Notes under the pieces: model-generated
Databases searched by the model: none
What the model was told of the DNA's origin: nothing
Seen by the model: only the letters and a program-made list of their open reading frames with translations
In this document: positions 53,810 through 63,497 of the stretch, in pieces
Layout of the letters: every line of letters starts with the position of its first letter
Position numbering within the stretch: position 1 is the stretch's first letter
NCBI GenBank assembly: GCA_021847995.1
Contig: JAJZNE010000106.1
Span: 18,270 to 82,269 of the forward strand
Source of the DNA: Pseudomonadota bacterium
GTDB lineage: Bacteria; Pseudomonadota; Alphaproteobacteria; Acetobacterales; Acetobacteraceae
Length of the DNA stretch: 64,000 bases
Reading direction: 5' to 3'
Program-made: the position numbers and the translations under genes

Positions 53810-55016
53810 CGAGGCCGTACGCCGTGTGCAGCGCGCGCACCGCGAGTTCGGTGTATTCGGCGCCGATCAGCACGCTGACCTTGATCTCGCTCGTGGAAAT
53901 CACCTGGATGTTGATGCCTTTCTCGGCCAGCGTGCGGAACATGGTGTTGGCAACGCCGGCGTGGCTGCGCATGCCGACGCCGACGACGCTGATCTTGGCG
54001 ACATCGGCATCGGCCAGCAGTTCGGCGAAGCCGATGCCGGCGCGCACCCCGTCCAGCACCTTGCGCGCGCGCGGCAGATCGGCGCGCGGCAGAGTGAACG
54101 TCATGTCGGTCAGGCCGTCGGCGCCGATGTTCTGCACGATCATATCGACATTGATGCCGGCCGCGGCGAGCGGGCCGAAGATCGCGGCGGCGATGCCCGG
54201 CCGGTCCGGCACGCGCCGGACGGTCAGCTTCGCTTCCTCCCGCGAATAGGCGATGCCGGCGACTGCTGCCTTTTCCACGATCTCATCCTCATCCACCACC
54301 AGGCTGCCGGGCGTGTCGGCGAAGCTGCTGAGCACCTGCACCCGCACCCGTTCCTTCATCGCCAGTTCGACGCTGCGGGTCTGCAACACCTTGGCACCGA
54401 CGGAGGCGAGTTCCAGCATCTCCTCATAGGCGATTCTATCGAGCTTGCGTGCCTTCGCAACGATACGCGGGTCGGTCGTGTAGATGCCGTCCACGTCGGT
54501 GTAGATGTCGCACCGTTCGGCGTGCAGCGCGGCGGCGAGCGCGACCGCGGAGGTGTCCGAGCCGCCGCGCCCGAGGGTGGTGACGCGATGGTCCGGCCCG
54601 ATTCCCTGGAACCCGGCCACCACCGGCACCTGCCCCGCCTGCATGCGGCGGATCAGTTCCGCCCCCTCGATGCGGTCGATGCGGGCCTTGCCGTGCGCGC
54701 CGTCGGTCAGCAGCGGGATTTGCCAGCCCTGCCATGACCGCGCCTCCACCCCGAGTTCCTGAAGCGCGATCGCGGTCAGGCCGGCGGTGACTTGCTCGCC
54801 GGTCGCCACCACGGCATCGTATTCGCGCGCGTCGTGCAGCGGCGAGAGCGACTGGCACCAGGCAACGAGCTGGTTGGTGACGCCAGCCATCGCCGAGACC
54901 ACCACCGCGACCTCGTGGCCCGCATCGACCTCCCGCTTGACGCGGGCGGCGACGTTGCGGATACGGTCGAGATCGGCGACCGAGGTGCCGCCGAACTTCA
55001 TCACGATGCGGGCCAT
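53799..55016 (-). CDS. lysC: Aspartate kinase
   Basis: LysC phosphorylates aspartate at the head of lysine, threonine and methionine synthesis. The 405-residue protein has the kinase motif VMKFGGTSVADLDRIRNVAA at the N-terminus and two C-terminal ACT domains for feedback control (VVGVGMRSHAGVANTMFRTL near 335, then EKGINIQVISTSEIKVSVLI). It is a stand-alone aspartokinase of normal length. An internal alternative start for a beta subunit is possible, as in relatives. It is divergent from ubiG, 79 bases away. Confidence 0.96.
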   Translation of the reverse strand: MARIVMKFGGTSVADLDRIRNVAARVKREVDAGHEVAVVVSAMAGVTNQLVAWCQSLSPLHDAREYDAVVATGEQVTAGLTAIALQELGVEARSWQGWQIPLLTDGAHGKARIDRIEGAELIRRMQAGQVPVVAGFQGIGPDHRVTTLGRGGSDTSAVALAAALHAERCDIYTDVDGIYTTDPRIVAKARKLDRIAYEEMLELASVGAKVLQTRSVELAMKERVRVQVLSSFADTPGSLVVDEDEIVEKAAVAGIAYSREEAKLTVRRVPDRPGIAAAIFGPLAAAGINVDMIVQNIGADGLTDMTFTLPRADLPRARKVLDGVRAGIGFAELLADADVAKISVVGVGMRSHAGVANTMFRTLAEKGINIQVISTSEIKVSVLIGAEYTELAVRALHTAYGLDAA

Positions 55017-55095
55017 GGGTCGCGGCGTCTTCCGGGCGCGGTTGCAGGCAGGCGTGGGCGCGGCTCACATACCGGGGCACGGATAGGGCAGCAAC

Positions 55096-55812
55096 ATGGC
55101 AATGGCGCAGGGCGGCAGCGTGATCGCGGCGGAGGTGGCGCGGTTCGATGCGCTGGCCGGTCGCTGGTGGGACCCGGACGGGCCGATGCGCCCGCTGCAC
55201 CGGATGAACCCGGCGCGGATCGGCTGGATCACGGAGCGGGTGCGCACGTGCTTCGGGGAGCGGCCGGTGCGATTGCTGGACGTGGGGTGCGGCGCGGGGA
55301 TTGCCGCCGAGGCACTGGCGCGGGGCGGCTGCGACGTGCTCGGCATCGACGTCGCCGGCGCGGCGCTGGCGGCGGCGGAGGGGCATGCGGCGGGGCGGGG
55401 ATTGCCGCTCGCCTATCGCGCCGCGACGGCCGAAGCGCTGGCCGCCGAGGGCGCGCGGTTCGACGTGGTGACGGCGCTGGAGGTGATCGAGCATGTCGCC
55501 GATGCGGCGGCGTTCCTGCGCGTGCTGGCGGCGCTGCTCGCACCCGGCGGCCTGCTGTTCGTCTCGACCCTGAACCGCACGCGGCGGAGTTTCGTCGTTG
55601 CCAAGCTGGGCGCGGAATATGTGCTGCGGCTATTGCCGGTCGGCACGCATGACTGGCGCCGCTTCGTCACGCCCGCGGAGCTGGACGCGCATCTGCGTGC
55701 GGCCGGCCTGCGGCTGGCCGATCTGGCCGGCTTGCTGCCGGACCCGCTGCGCGGCTTCTGGCGGACGGGGCGGGAGACGGCGGTGAACTACATCGCGATG
55801 GCGCAGCGGTAG
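55096..55812 (+). CDS. ubiG: Ubiquinone biosynthesis O-methyltransferase
   Basis: UbiG performs two O-methylations in ubiquinone synthesis. The 238-residue protein has FDALAGRWWDPDGPMRPLHR near 15, a hallmark of UbiG, the SAM motif LLDVGCGAGIAAEALAR near 59, and LEVIEHVADAAAFLRVLAAL near 133. ATG 55096 and 55102 are both possible starts. It is divergent from lysC, an order common in alphaproteobacteria. Confidence 0.95.
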   Translation: MAMAQGGSVIAAEVARFDALAGRWWDPDGPMRPLHRMNPARIGWITERVRTCFGERPVRLLDVGCGAGIAAEALARGGCDVLGIDVAGAALAAAEGHAAGRGLPLAYRAATAEALAAEGARFDVVTALEVIEHVADAAAFLRVLAALLAPGGLLFVSTLNRTRRSFVVAKLGAEYVLRLLPVGTHDWRRFVTPAELDAHLRAAGLRLADLAGLLPDPLRGFWRTGRETAVNYIAMAQR

Positions 55813-55857
55813 GCGGGCCGCGGTGGATGATAATGATCCGGCATTACCTGACACGAT

Positions 55858-55893
55858 GTTCTGTTGACATTCGGAACGAATTTGCGGTACCGT
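55858..55893 (+). promoter_or_regulatory. Promoter region of the HNH gene with a degenerate SOS-like box
   Basis: TTGACA at 55864-55869 is a perfect -35 box; a poor -10 (TACCGT, 55888-55893) follows after 18 bases. GTTC at 55858-55861 and ATTC at 55869-55872 are seven bases apart, so the -35 lies in a near match to the GTTC-N7-GTTC SOS box. The region is AT-richer than its neighbours. Confidence 0.4.
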
Positions 55894-55927
55894 CCGCGGT
55901 GTCGGTCATCTCCGACGGAGGAACCGG

Positions 55928-57001
55928 ATGGCGGCGCCAAGCGATTTTCTGGGCCAGCGAGCGTGCCTCGCCGTGCCGATCCCGGAGGCAGAACTCGCCG
56001 CCGGACTGCTCGAACAGGCTGCCGACGCGCTTCTCGCCGGCATGTCAGAGCTTGCCCGCGACCGGATCCGCCAGGCCGACATGCCGGCCCTGCGCGCATT
56101 CGCGCTCGATGTCATGGGCGGGCGATGGCCGGCGATCCCTCAGCGTTGCACGATCATCGCTGATGCGACCGCCGGCCGGGTGCCGAAGCGCATGCCGGGT
56201 GCGGCCGAGACGGCCATCGTGTTGGCGCGTGACGGCTGGCACTGCCGCTTCTGCGGGGTCCGCGTCATCGAACCGTCGATACGCGACGCCATGCGCAGAG
56301 CATTGCCCGGTGCGATTCCCTGGAAAGGCCCGGACCGCACAAAGCATGCCGCCTTCCTTGCCCTGACGGCGTCGATCGACCACGTCGTTCCGCATTCACG
56401 GGGCGGCCACAGCACGCCGGACAACCTCGTCACCACATGCTGGCCGTGCAATTTCGGGCGCGGCGATGGGCGACTGGAGGAATACGGTCTGCGCGACCCC
56501 CGCGAACGTGCGCCAATTTTGAACGGATGGGACGGGTTGCGGCGGCTGCGCTTGTATCGCCCCGCCATGCCTGAAGCAGTGGCCGACAGGTCGGCCGAGG
56601 CGTGGTTTGCGGCCTTTGACGCGGCCCACCCGAATCTCGGCCCGCGTCTGCGGGCGTTTCTCGATCAAGCCGCGATCGGCGGGATCAACTGGGGCGCGCG
56701 CGAGGTGGTGGTCCTGCGCGTGCCGGCGCCCGATGGCCCCGTGCTGGCGTTCGGGATCGAGCCGAATGGCGACATTTGCCTGCCCTGGATGATCGGACCG
56801 CACAAGGCGAAGATCCGCCCGTTCGCGATCGCCGTTGCCGCCGCGGTGCCGGACGCCATCGCCTATGAAACGCCGAAACAATGGGTAGTGCGGAGCGCAC
56901 ATGGCAGGCGGCTGCACGCGGCCGAACTGCTGGAGGCCGCGCCGGCGGTCCTTGCGGCACTGGCACAGCTGTCCAATGCCCTTAACCAAACAACGCCCTG
57001 A
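55928..57001 (+). CDS. HNH endonuclease with a large C-terminal region of unknown type
   Basis: A 357-residue protein. A helical N-terminal region (1-95) precedes an HNH nuclease domain at about 98-180. That domain has a first zinc knuckle HCRFCGVRVI, the catalytic block SIDHVVPHSRGGHSTPDNLV and a second knuckle TCWPCNFGRGD. The C-terminal 170 residues (with AIGGINWGAREVVVLRVPAP) are not recognised; they could bind DNA or a partner. It follows ubiG with its own promoter and a GGAGG site. The stop codon and last five residues come from a 17-bp tandem repeat. It could be a solitary defence or restriction nuclease. Confidence 0.88.
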   Translation: MAAPSDFLGQRACLAVPIPEAELAAGLLEQAADALLAGMSELARDRIRQADMPALRAFALDVMGGRWPAIPQRCTIIADATAGRVPKRMPGAAETAIVLARDGWHCRFCGVRVIEPSIRDAMRRALPGAIPWKGPDRTKHAAFLALTASIDHVVPHSRGGHSTPDNLVTTCWPCNFGRGDGRLEEYGLRDPRERAPILNGWDGLRRLRLYRPAMPEAVADRSAEAWFAAFDAAHPNLGPRLRAFLDQAAIGGINWGAREVVVLRVPAPDGPVLAFGIEPNGDICLPWMIGPHKAKIRPFAIAVAAAVPDAIAYETPKQWVVRSAHGRRLHAAELLEAAPAVLAALAQLSNALNQTTP

Positions 57002-57102
57002 ACCAAACAACGCCCTGAACCAAACAATGCCCTGAACCAAACAATGCCCTGAACCAAACAATGCCCTGAACCAAACAATGCCCTGAACCAAACAATGCCC
57101 TG
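56984..57102 (+). repeat. 17-bp tandem repeat at the end of the HNH gene
   Basis: Seven exact-length copies of a 17-base unit run head to tail: two with aacgccctg and five with aatgccctg in the second half. Diverged copies flank both sides (about 56969-56983 and from 57103). The first copy supplies the stop codon of the HNH gene. Seventeen is not a multiple of three. There are no spacers, so it is not a CRISPR array. Confidence 0.97.
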
Positions 57103-57212
57103 AGCCAAACGGCGCCGCCGGCATAGCGCCGCGCCGCCTTACCACTGTATCGGCCGGCCCCGCTGTCGGTGCCGCCGGCGGACCTGGGCGGGCAGGGCGG
57201 CGCCAGGAACCC

Positions 57213-58577
57213 TTACGCCGCTTCTGCCGCCGCTTCCTCCGCGATGCGCGCGCACAGGAAGTCCACCAGCCGCTCGACCAGCGCCGCATCCTCCCCCTCC
57301 GCCATCACCCGAACCACCGGCTCCGTCCCGCTCGGGCGGATCAGCAGCCGGCCGGTGCCGGCGAGCGCCGCCTCCGCCTCCGCGATCGCGGCGCGGACCG
57401 TGGCTGCGGCGAGCGGGGAGGGGCCGGCATAGCGCACGCTGCGCAGCCGCTGCGGCAGCGGCGCGAACAGGCGCAGCACCTCGCTGGCGGGCCGGTCCTG
57501 CTCCACCAGTACCGCCAGCACCTGCAACGCCGCCAGAAGCCCGTCCCCTGTCGTTGCGTAGTCCGACAGAATCATGTGCCCGGACTGCTCGCCGCCGACA
57601 TTCAGCCCCTCCGCCCGCATCCGCTCGGCGACGTAACGGTCGCCGACCCGTGTGCGGTGCAGGGCAAGGCCCTCGGCGGCGAGGAACCGCTCCAGCCCCA
57701 GATTGGACATCACCGTCGCCACCACGCCGCCGCCGTGCAGCCGGCCGGCCGCCTGCCAGGAACGGGCGATCAGGGCCAGGATCTGGTCGCCGTCGATCAC
57801 CGTCCCGGTCTCGTCCGAGATGATCAGCCGGTCGGCGTCGCCGTCGAGCGCGAGGCCAAGCTGCGCGCCGTGCCGCCGTACTTCCGCGCACATCGCCCCC
57901 GGCTCCGTCGAGCCGCAGCCGCGGTTGATGTTGAACCCGTCCGGCGCGGTGCCGAGCGGGATCAGTTCCGCCCCCAGTTCCCACAGCACCGTCGGGGCGA
58001 CGCGATAGGCGGCGCCGTGCGCACAGTCGATCACGATGCGCAGCCCATCGAGCCGCAGGCCGCGCGGGAACGAGGCCTTCGCCGCCTCGATGTAGCGTCC
58101 CGCCGCGTCATCGAGCCGCGACGCCCGGCCGAGCCGGCCGGGGGCGGCGAGCCGCCCGCCAAGGTCGCTTGCCATCAGCGCCTCGATCTCCGCCTCCGTC
58201 GCGTCGGACAGCTTGAACCCGTCCGGCCCGAACAGCTTGATGCCGTTGTCCTCATAGGGGTTGTGGCTGGCCGAGAGCATGACGCCGAGATCGGCGCGCA
58301 GGCTGCGCGTCAGCATCGCGATCGCGGGCGTCGGCAGCGGGCCGACCAGCACCACGTCCATCCCCGCGCCGATGAAGCCGGCGGTCAGCGCCGGTTCCAG
58401 CATGTAGCCGGAGAGCCTGGTGTCCTTGCCGATCACGACGCGGTGCCGGTGCGCGCCACGGGTGAACAGCAGCCCCGCCGCCTGGCCGAGACAGAGGGCG
58501 GTTTCCGCCGTCATCGGGTCAGTGTTGGCAGTGCCGCGGATGCCGTCGGTGCCGAACAGGCGTCGCGTCGGGGTCAT
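57213..58577 (-). CDS. glmM: Phosphoglucosamine mutase
   Basis: GlmM converts glucosamine-6-phosphate to glucosamine-1-phosphate for peptidoglycan and LPS precursors. The 454-residue protein begins [20 protein letters not shown], has the phosphoserine site [20 protein letters not shown] near 100, the metal loop DGDADR near 243, and [15 protein letters not shown] near the C-terminus. All are family signatures. It is the last gene of ftsH-folP-glmM, but here a 400-base gap with an opposite-strand small gene separates it from folP. Confidence 0.97.
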   Translation of the reverse strand: MTPTRRLFGTDGIRGTANTDPMTAETALCLGQAAGLLFTRGAHRHRVVIGKDTRLSGYMLEPALTAGFIGAGMDVVLVGPLPTPAIAMLTRSLRADLGVMLSASHNPYEDNGIKLFGPDGFKLSDATEAEIEALMASDLGGRLAAPGRLGRASRLDDAAGRYIEAAKASFPRGLRLDGLRIVIDCAHGAAYRVAPTVLWELGAELIPLGTAPDGFNINRGCGSTEPGAMCAEVRRHGAQLGLALDGDADRLIISDETGTVIDGDQILALIARSWQAAGRLHGGGVVATVMSNLGLERFLAAEGLALHRTRVGDRYVAERMRAEGLNVGGEQSGHMILSDYATTGDGLLAALQVLAVLVEQDRPASEVLRLFAPLPQRLRSVRYAGPSPLAAATVRAAIAEAEAALAGTGRLLIRPSGTEPVVRVMAEGEDAALVERLVDFLCARIAEEAAAEAA

Positions 58578-58756
58578 GCAGTCGGCTCCGTCGGTGGATC
58601 GCGACCATCCTCAAGCAGAACGGCCACCGCAAGCCAAGGGACCATGCTGCGGGCGGTCTGGTGCATTTGTATCAGGCATGGCCGGTATCGAAGTTGCTAT
58701 GGGATTTGGTTCAGAGAGGTTTGGCTGCTCCGGACCGTCGCAGTGGGGAGACGCCG

Positions 58757-58963
58757 GTGTTCACGACCCTGATCCTGTTGGCATGTCTGCACGGCGACCC
58801 GGCACAATGCCGGGAATTCCCGGCCGAACTGCCGGAGGACGCCGGCATGAGCGCCTGCTCGGTGTTCGGCCAGCAGGTCGCCGCGGCGTGGCAGGCGGTC
58901 CACCCCGCCTATACCATCGCCGCCATCCGCTGCCGGTTCGGGCCGCCCGAGCGCGCGTCGTAG
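58757..58963 (+). CDS. Small Cys-containing protein of unknown function
   Basis: A 68-residue protein starting at GTG with (V)FTTLILLACLHGDPAQCRE. GGGGAG lies six bases upstream, which fixes the start. It has a short hydrophobic N-terminus and four cysteines (near residues 10, 18, 35 and 60), with the pattern GDPAQCRE, SACSVFGQQ and a C-terminal IRCRFG. Similar small proteins with an ACxxGDPxxCRE-like start occur in other alphaproteobacteria without known function. It lies opposite and between folP and glmM. Confidence 0.65.
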   Translation: MFTTLILLACLHGDPAQCREFPAELPEDAGMSACSVFGQQVAAAWQAVHPAYTIAAIRCRFGPPERAS

Positions 58964-58977
58964 CGGCCGGGCGCGCA

Positions 58978-59988
58978 TCAGGCCGACAGGATCGCCTGCC
59001 AGACGCGCACGGCCTGCACCGTCTCGGCCACGTCATGCACCCGCAGCACGGCGGCCCCGCCCAGCAGGGCGGCTAGGCCGGCGGCGAGCGAGCCGCCCAG
59101 GCGCGCGTGTGGCGCTGCCGCGCCGGCGATGCGTTCGATGAAGCCCTTTCGCGACACGCCGACCACCAGCCGGCAGCCGAAATTGAGCAGCACCGGCAGC
59201 CGTGCCAGCAACGACACATTGTGCGCCGTGCCCTTGGCGAACCCGATGCCGGGATCGATGGCGATGGCCGACCGCGCGATGCCGGCGCGCTCGGCGGCCG
59301 CGACCTGCGCGCCGAGTTCACGCACCACGTCCCAGGGCGGATCGGTGTAGGCGAGCAGATGCGGCATCGTCGCCGGCGTGCCGCGCATGTGCATCAGCAC
59401 CACCGGGCAGCCGCGTGCCGCGACCAGCGCCGCCGCCGCCGGGTCGTGGCCGAGGGCGGAGACATCGTTGACGATGCGTGCCCCCGCGTCCAGCGCCGCC
59501 GCCATCGTCGCGGCGTTGCGCGTGTCGATGGAGACGGCGATGCCTGCGGCGGCGAGTGCCCGCACCACCGGCAGCGCGCGCGCCTGCTCCTCCGCCGGCG
59601 GCACCGGGGCGGCACCGGGGCGGGTGCTCTCGCCCCCCACGTCGATCACGTCCGCCCCCGCCGCCGCCATCGCGCGGCCGGCCGCGACCGCCGCCTCGGC
59701 CGCCAGATGCCGCCCGCCGTCGCTGAAACTGTCCGGCGTGACGTTGACGATGCCCATCACACAGGGCCGGTCCGCCGGCAGGCCGGCCCAGGGCGGCGGC
59801 GGCGCGACGAGGTGGAGCAGGGCCGGATGGAGTGACGCGGGAATGCCGGAGACCGGCATGATCGCCCCGTCCTGCGGCAGCCGGACGAGGGTGAATGCCG
59901 CCGGGCCGCCGGCGAGGAAGGCCGCCTGCCCGGCCGCCACCGCCGCGGCGGCGGCTGGGCCGTGGAGCAGGCCGAGCGGTTCGATCAA
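58978..59988 (-). CDS. folP: Dihydropteroate synthase
   Basis: FolP couples p-aminobenzoate to the pterin diphosphate in folate synthesis; sulfonamides target it. The 336-residue protein has an N-terminal extension of about 70 residues, then [37 protein letters not shown] and [15 protein letters not shown], the DHPS signatures. Its ATG overlaps the ftsH stop by four bases. The extension is longer than in many bacterial FolP proteins but common in alphaproteobacteria. Confidence 0.95.
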   Translation of the reverse strand: MIEPLGLLHGPAAAAAVAAGQAAFLAGGPAAFTLVRLPQDGAIMPVSGIPASLHPALLHLVAPPPPWAGLPADRPCVMGIVNVTPDSFSDGGRHLAAEAAVAAGRAMAAAGADVIDVGGESTRPGAAPVPPAEEQARALPVVRALAAAGIAVSIDTRNAATMAAALDAGARIVNDVSALGHDPAAAALVAARGCPVVLMHMRGTPATMPHLLAYTDPPWDVVRELGAQVAAAERAGIARSAIAIDPGIGFAKGTAHNVSLLARLPVLLNFGCRLVVGVSRKGFIERIAGAAAPHARLGGSLAAGLAALLGGAAVLRVHDVAETVQAVRVWQAILSA

Positions 59989-61907
59989 CCCGGCTGGGGC
60001 GCCGCGCCGAGGCCGCCGGGCGCCGGCGGCAGCGGGCGGCCGGCGGCGGGGACGGAGGCGCGGCGGCTTTCCGGCGCCGGCTCATCGACCACTTTGCGGA
60101 TCACCGGCTCGCCGCGCAGCACGGTGCGGATCTCGTCGCCGCTCAGCGTCTCGTATTCCAGCAGCCCGCGGGCGAGGCGGTGCAGCTCCTCCAGGTTGTC
60201 GGTCAGGATCCGCTTGGCGCGGGCATAGGCGCTGTCGATGATGTCCTTGATCTCGGCGTCGATCTCGCGCGCCGTCGCCTCCGACACGTTCTTGTTCTGC
60301 GTCACCGAATGGCCGAGGAACACTTCCTGGCTGTTGTCGCCATAGGCGATCATGCCGAGCTTGTCGCTCATGCCCCATTCCGTGACCATGCGCCGCGCCT
60401 GATCGGTCGCCGCCTTGATGTCGCCGCCGGCGCCGGTGGAGACCTTGTCGCTGCCGAAGATGATCTCCTCCGCCGCGCGTCCGCCCATCGCCATGGTCAG
60501 TTCGGCCAGCAGCTTCGACTTGCTCTTGGAGTAGCGGTCGCCTTCCGGCAGGCTCATGACGAGGCCGAGGGCGCGCCCGCGCGGGATGATCGTCGCCTTG
60601 TGCACCGGATCGCATTCCGGCTCGTGCAGCGCGCACAGCGCATGGCCGCCCTCGTGATAGGCGGTCATCCGCTTCTCGCCCTCGCTCATCACCAGGGAGC
60701 GGCGTTCGGCGCCCATCATCACCTTGTCCTTGGCGTTCTCGAACTCCGCCATCGCCACCACGCGCTTGCCGATGCGCGCGGCGAGCAGTGCCGCCTCGTT
60801 CACCAGATTGGCGAGATCGGCTCCGGAGAAGCCGGGCGTGCCGCGGGCGATCGTCTTCGGATCGACATCGGAGGCGAGCGGCACCTTGCGCATATGCACG
60901 CGCAGGATCTTCTCGCGTCCGTTCACGTCGGGATTGGGCACCACCACCTGGCGGTCGAACCGGCCGGGACGGAGCAGGGCGGGATCGAGCACGTCGGGGC
61001 GGTTGGTGGCGGCGATCAGGATCACGCCTTCGTTACTCTCGAACCCGTCCATCTCGACGAGCATCTGGTTCAGCGTCTGCTCGCGCTCATCGTTGCCGCC
61101 GCCCAGGCCGGCGCCGCGGTGGCGGCCGACCGCGTCGATCTCATCGATGAAGATGATGCAGGGAGCGTTCTTCTTGCCCTGCTCGAACATGTCGCGCACG
61201 CGGCTGGCGCCGACACCCACGAACATCTCGACGAAGTCGGAGCCGGATATGGTGAAGAACGGCACGTTGGCTTCGCCGGCGATGGCGCGGGCGAGCAGGG
61301 TCTTGCCGGTGCCGGGCGGCCCGACCAGCAGCACGCCCTTCGGGATCTTGCCGCCGAGGCGCTGGAATTTCTGCGGATCCTTGAGGAACTCGACGATTTC
61401 CTGAAGCTCGCCCTTGGCCTCGTCGATGCCGGCGACATCCTCGAACGTCACGCGGCCCTGCTTCTCCGTCAGCATGCGCGCCCGCGATTTGCCGAATCCC
61501 ATCGCCCGCCCGCCGCCGGCCTGCATCTGGCGCATGAAGAACACCCACACGCCGATCAGCAGCAGCATCGGGAACCAGTTGAGCAGAATGTGCAGCAGCG
61601 GCGGCACATCGCTTTCTTCCGGCTTGGCGATGACGCGCACGCCCTTGTCGATCAGGCGCTGGCTCAGTGTCGCATCTTCCGGCGCATAGGTCTGGAAGGT
61701 GCGGTTGTCGGTCAGGTGGCCGGTGACGGTGCGGCCCTGGATCGCCACTTCCCGCACGCGGCCGGCGTTGACCTCGCCGATGAAGTCGGAATAGGCGATC
61801 TGCGTGTCGGCGCCCCGCCCGGCGCCGGGCTGGAACAGGTTGAACAGCACCACCAGCAGCAGTGCGATGATGACCCAGAGCGCGAGGTTGCGGCCGAAAT
61901 TGCTCAT
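59985..61907 (-). CDS. ftsH: ATP-dependent membrane zinc protease FtsH
   Basis: FtsH extracts and degrades membrane and regulatory proteins, including RpoH in many proteobacteria. The 640-residue protein has two membrane helices (about residues 8-26 and 108-126), an AAA+ domain with [18 protein letters not shown] near 197, the second region of homology [20 protein letters not shown], and the zinc motif HEGGH near 420. The start [20 protein letters not shown] is standard. It is followed by folP with overlap. Its likely substrate RpoH ties it to the heat-shock operon at the start of the window. Confidence 0.98.
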   Translation of the reverse strand: MSNFGRNLALWVIIALLLVVLFNLFQPGAGRGADTQIAYSDFIGEVNAGRVREVAIQGRTVTGHLTDNRTFQTYAPEDATLSQRLIDKGVRVIAKPEESDVPPLLHILLNWFPMLLLIGVWVFFMRQMQAGGGRAMGFGKSRARMLTEKQGRVTFEDVAGIDEAKGELQEIVEFLKDPQKFQRLGGKIPKGVLLVGPPGTGKTLLARAIAGEANVPFFTISGSDFVEMFVGVGASRVRDMFEQGKKNAPCIIFIDEIDAVGRHRGAGLGGGNDEREQTLNQMLVEMDGFESNEGVILIAATNRPDVLDPALLRPGRFDRQVVVPNPDVNGREKILRVHMRKVPLASDVDPKTIARGTPGFSGADLANLVNEAALLAARIGKRVVAMAEFENAKDKVMMGAERRSLVMSEGEKRMTAYHEGGHALCALHEPECDPVHKATIIPRGRALGLVMSLPEGDRYSKSKSKLLAELTMAMGGRAAEEIIFGSDKVSTGAGGDIKAATDQARRMVTEWGMSDKLGMIAYGDNSQEVFLGHSVTQNKNVSEATAREIDAEIKDIIDSAYARAKRILTDNLEELHRLARGLLEYETLSGDEIRTVLRGEPVIRKVVDEPAPESRRASVPAAGRPLPPAPGGLGAAPQPG

Positions 61908-62054
61908 CGTGTTCCCTGGCCGCTTCCGGCCGTTCCGTCCTTGTGCGGCAGTGAGGGTGCCGTCGTCCTGCCTCTCCGTGATCGTCTCATGGCCGCCGCT
62001 TCTCCCTCCCGCCGGTCTGGCGGGGGCGGCATGGCGCCCGCCATCGTTCACGCC

Positions 62055-63497
62055 TCAACATAGGGTGTCCGGCGCCAAAGCGCATCCCCGTGGCGCCATC
62101 GCGTCGCGCAACTCCTCCGCCGCCGGCACGAAGGGCGCGGCGGCGGCGGGCAGGCGCGGAAACAGGGCGAAACGGCATGCGATGGCCCATGAGGGATCAG
62201 GATAGCTCAAAGCGGGAACCGCGACCAGCGTTCCCGCACGCCACAGCGCCGGCAGCGTGCGCAGGATGGCCGCCGGCAGGTTGGAGTGCCGGCGCAGCTG
62301 CGCTGCCGCCGGCCCCAGCGCGCCGACGGTGAGGTCGGGCGGCAGCGCTGCGGCCAGCAGGCGGAAGCGGCCATCCCAGATCGTGCCGGCCCGCGCCGGC
62401 ACCGGGGGGGCGATCGCCGCGGCTTCGCGCACCAGCAGCCAGCCGCCGGACAGCAGCCGCCCCGCCGGCAGCAGCCGCACGCCGCCCAGTGTTGCCGGAC
62501 GGGGGGCGGCGGCGATCCGGGCGACGCTGGCCGAGGCCGGCGCCCAGTCGGCGCCGCCCAGCATGCGCAGCAGTGCGCCGAACGCGGGGGCGGGCAGCTT
62601 GCCGGGCATGAGCAGAGCATAGCCGAGCGGCGAGAGTTGGGCGCGCCGGGCGAGGGAAGCGGCGGTGGCATGCTCCGTCCAGGCGCGGGCATGGCCGGCG
62701 ACGGCGGCGGCAGAGGCGGCGCGGATTGCCGGCGCGGCAGTGCCGGGCGCAGCCTGGTCGGCGTGCAGCCGGGCGCGCAGGCGGGCGCGCAGCGTCGCCG
62801 GGTCGGTGTTCGACGGATCCTCCACCCACGCCATGCCGGCCGACCGCAATGTCGCACACAGCCGTGCCTTGGGCACCGTCAGCAGCGGGCGCAGCAGCCG
62901 CAGCGCCGCGGTCTCGGTCAGCGCCGGCATGGCGGCAAGCCCCGCCGCGCCGCTGCCGGCGCCCTCGCGCATCAGCCGCGTCTCCGCCTGGTCGCCGGCA
63001 TGGTGGCCGAGCAGCAGATGCACCCGCCCGGCAGCGGCACAGGCAGCGCTCAGCGCGGCATAGCGTGCCGTCCGTGCCCGTGCCGCAAGCCCGCTGCCGC
63101 GCCTCAGCCCGTCGAGGCGCAGCAGCCGCGCCGCGATCCCCCGTCCGGCCAGCCGCCGCAGGGTCAGCGCCGCCTCGGTGCCCGATTCGGCGCGCAGCCC
63201 GTGATCGACCACCAGCGCCAGCAGATCGCCCCCGCGCGCCTGCGCCCAGGAAGCGGCCAGCAGCGCCAGCGCCATGCTGTCGGCACCGCCGGAGACTGCG
63301 GCGGCAAGGCGTGGCGCCGGCTCGAACGGGCCGAGCGGGGCAAGCAGGGCGGCGAAGGCTGCCGCGTCCAGCGCCGCGCAGGCCGGCGGGCCGGCGTTCA
63401 GTGGCAGGCGGCGCTGCGGCGCGCCTGTGCGATCGCTTCCCTGAGGTCGGCGCGCGGCGTGGGGAATTCGCTGCGGAGCTTGTCCAGCGTCTCGCAC
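62055..63497 (-). CDS. tilS: tRNA(Ile)-lysidine synthase TilS (start uncertain)
   Basis: TilS changes the wobble cytidine of an isoleucine tRNA to lysidine with ATP. The PP-loop SGGADSMALALLA is near residue 70 of the longest reading, and LLGHHAGDQAETRLMREGAG and WVEDPSNTDP are TilS motifs. The only ATG/GTG/TTG before the PP-loop is GTG 63497, which would overlap ybgF by 100 bases (480 residues). A CTG at 63401 overlaps the ybgF stop as CTGA and gives 449 residues. I list the longer form but consider the CTG start quite possible. Confidence 0.9.
   Translation of the reverse strand: MRDAGQAPQRIPHAARRPQGSDRTGAPQRRLPLNAGPPACAALDAAAFAALLAPLGPFEPAPRLAAAVSGGADSMALALLAASWAQARGGDLLALVVDHGLRAESGTEAALTLRRLAGRGIAARLLRLDGLRRGSGLAARARTARYAALSAACAAAGRVHLLLGHHAGDQAETRLMREGAGSGAAGLAAMPALTETAALRLLRPLLTVPKARLCATLRSAGMAWVEDPSNTDPATLRARLRARLHADQAAPGTAAPAIRAASAAAVAGHARAWTEHATAASLARRAQLSPLGYALLMPGKLPAPAFGALLRMLGGADWAPASASVARIAAAPRPATLGGVRLLPAGRLLSGGWLLVREAAAIAPPVPARAGTIWDGRFRLLAAALPPDLTVGALGPAAAQLRRHSNLPAAILRTLPALWRAGTLVAVPALSYPDPSWAIACRFALFPRLPAAAAPFVPAAEELRDAMAPRGCALAPDTLC

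Noticed and set aside
50540..53878. A 1112-codon open frame on the plus strand opposite ptsP and the nitronate-monooxygenase gene.
   Set aside because: It is a shadow of two well-supported genes and has no domain-like sequence.
56984..57102. The 17-bp repeat array as a CRISPR.
   Set aside because: The copies are directly adjacent with no spacers and there are no cas genes.
56863..57108. A minus-strand frame coding for a 17-residue hydrophobic repeat across the 17-bp array.
   Set aside because: The repeat unit has no stop in any minus-strand frame, so an open frame arises automatically. No ribosome site or promoter was seen.
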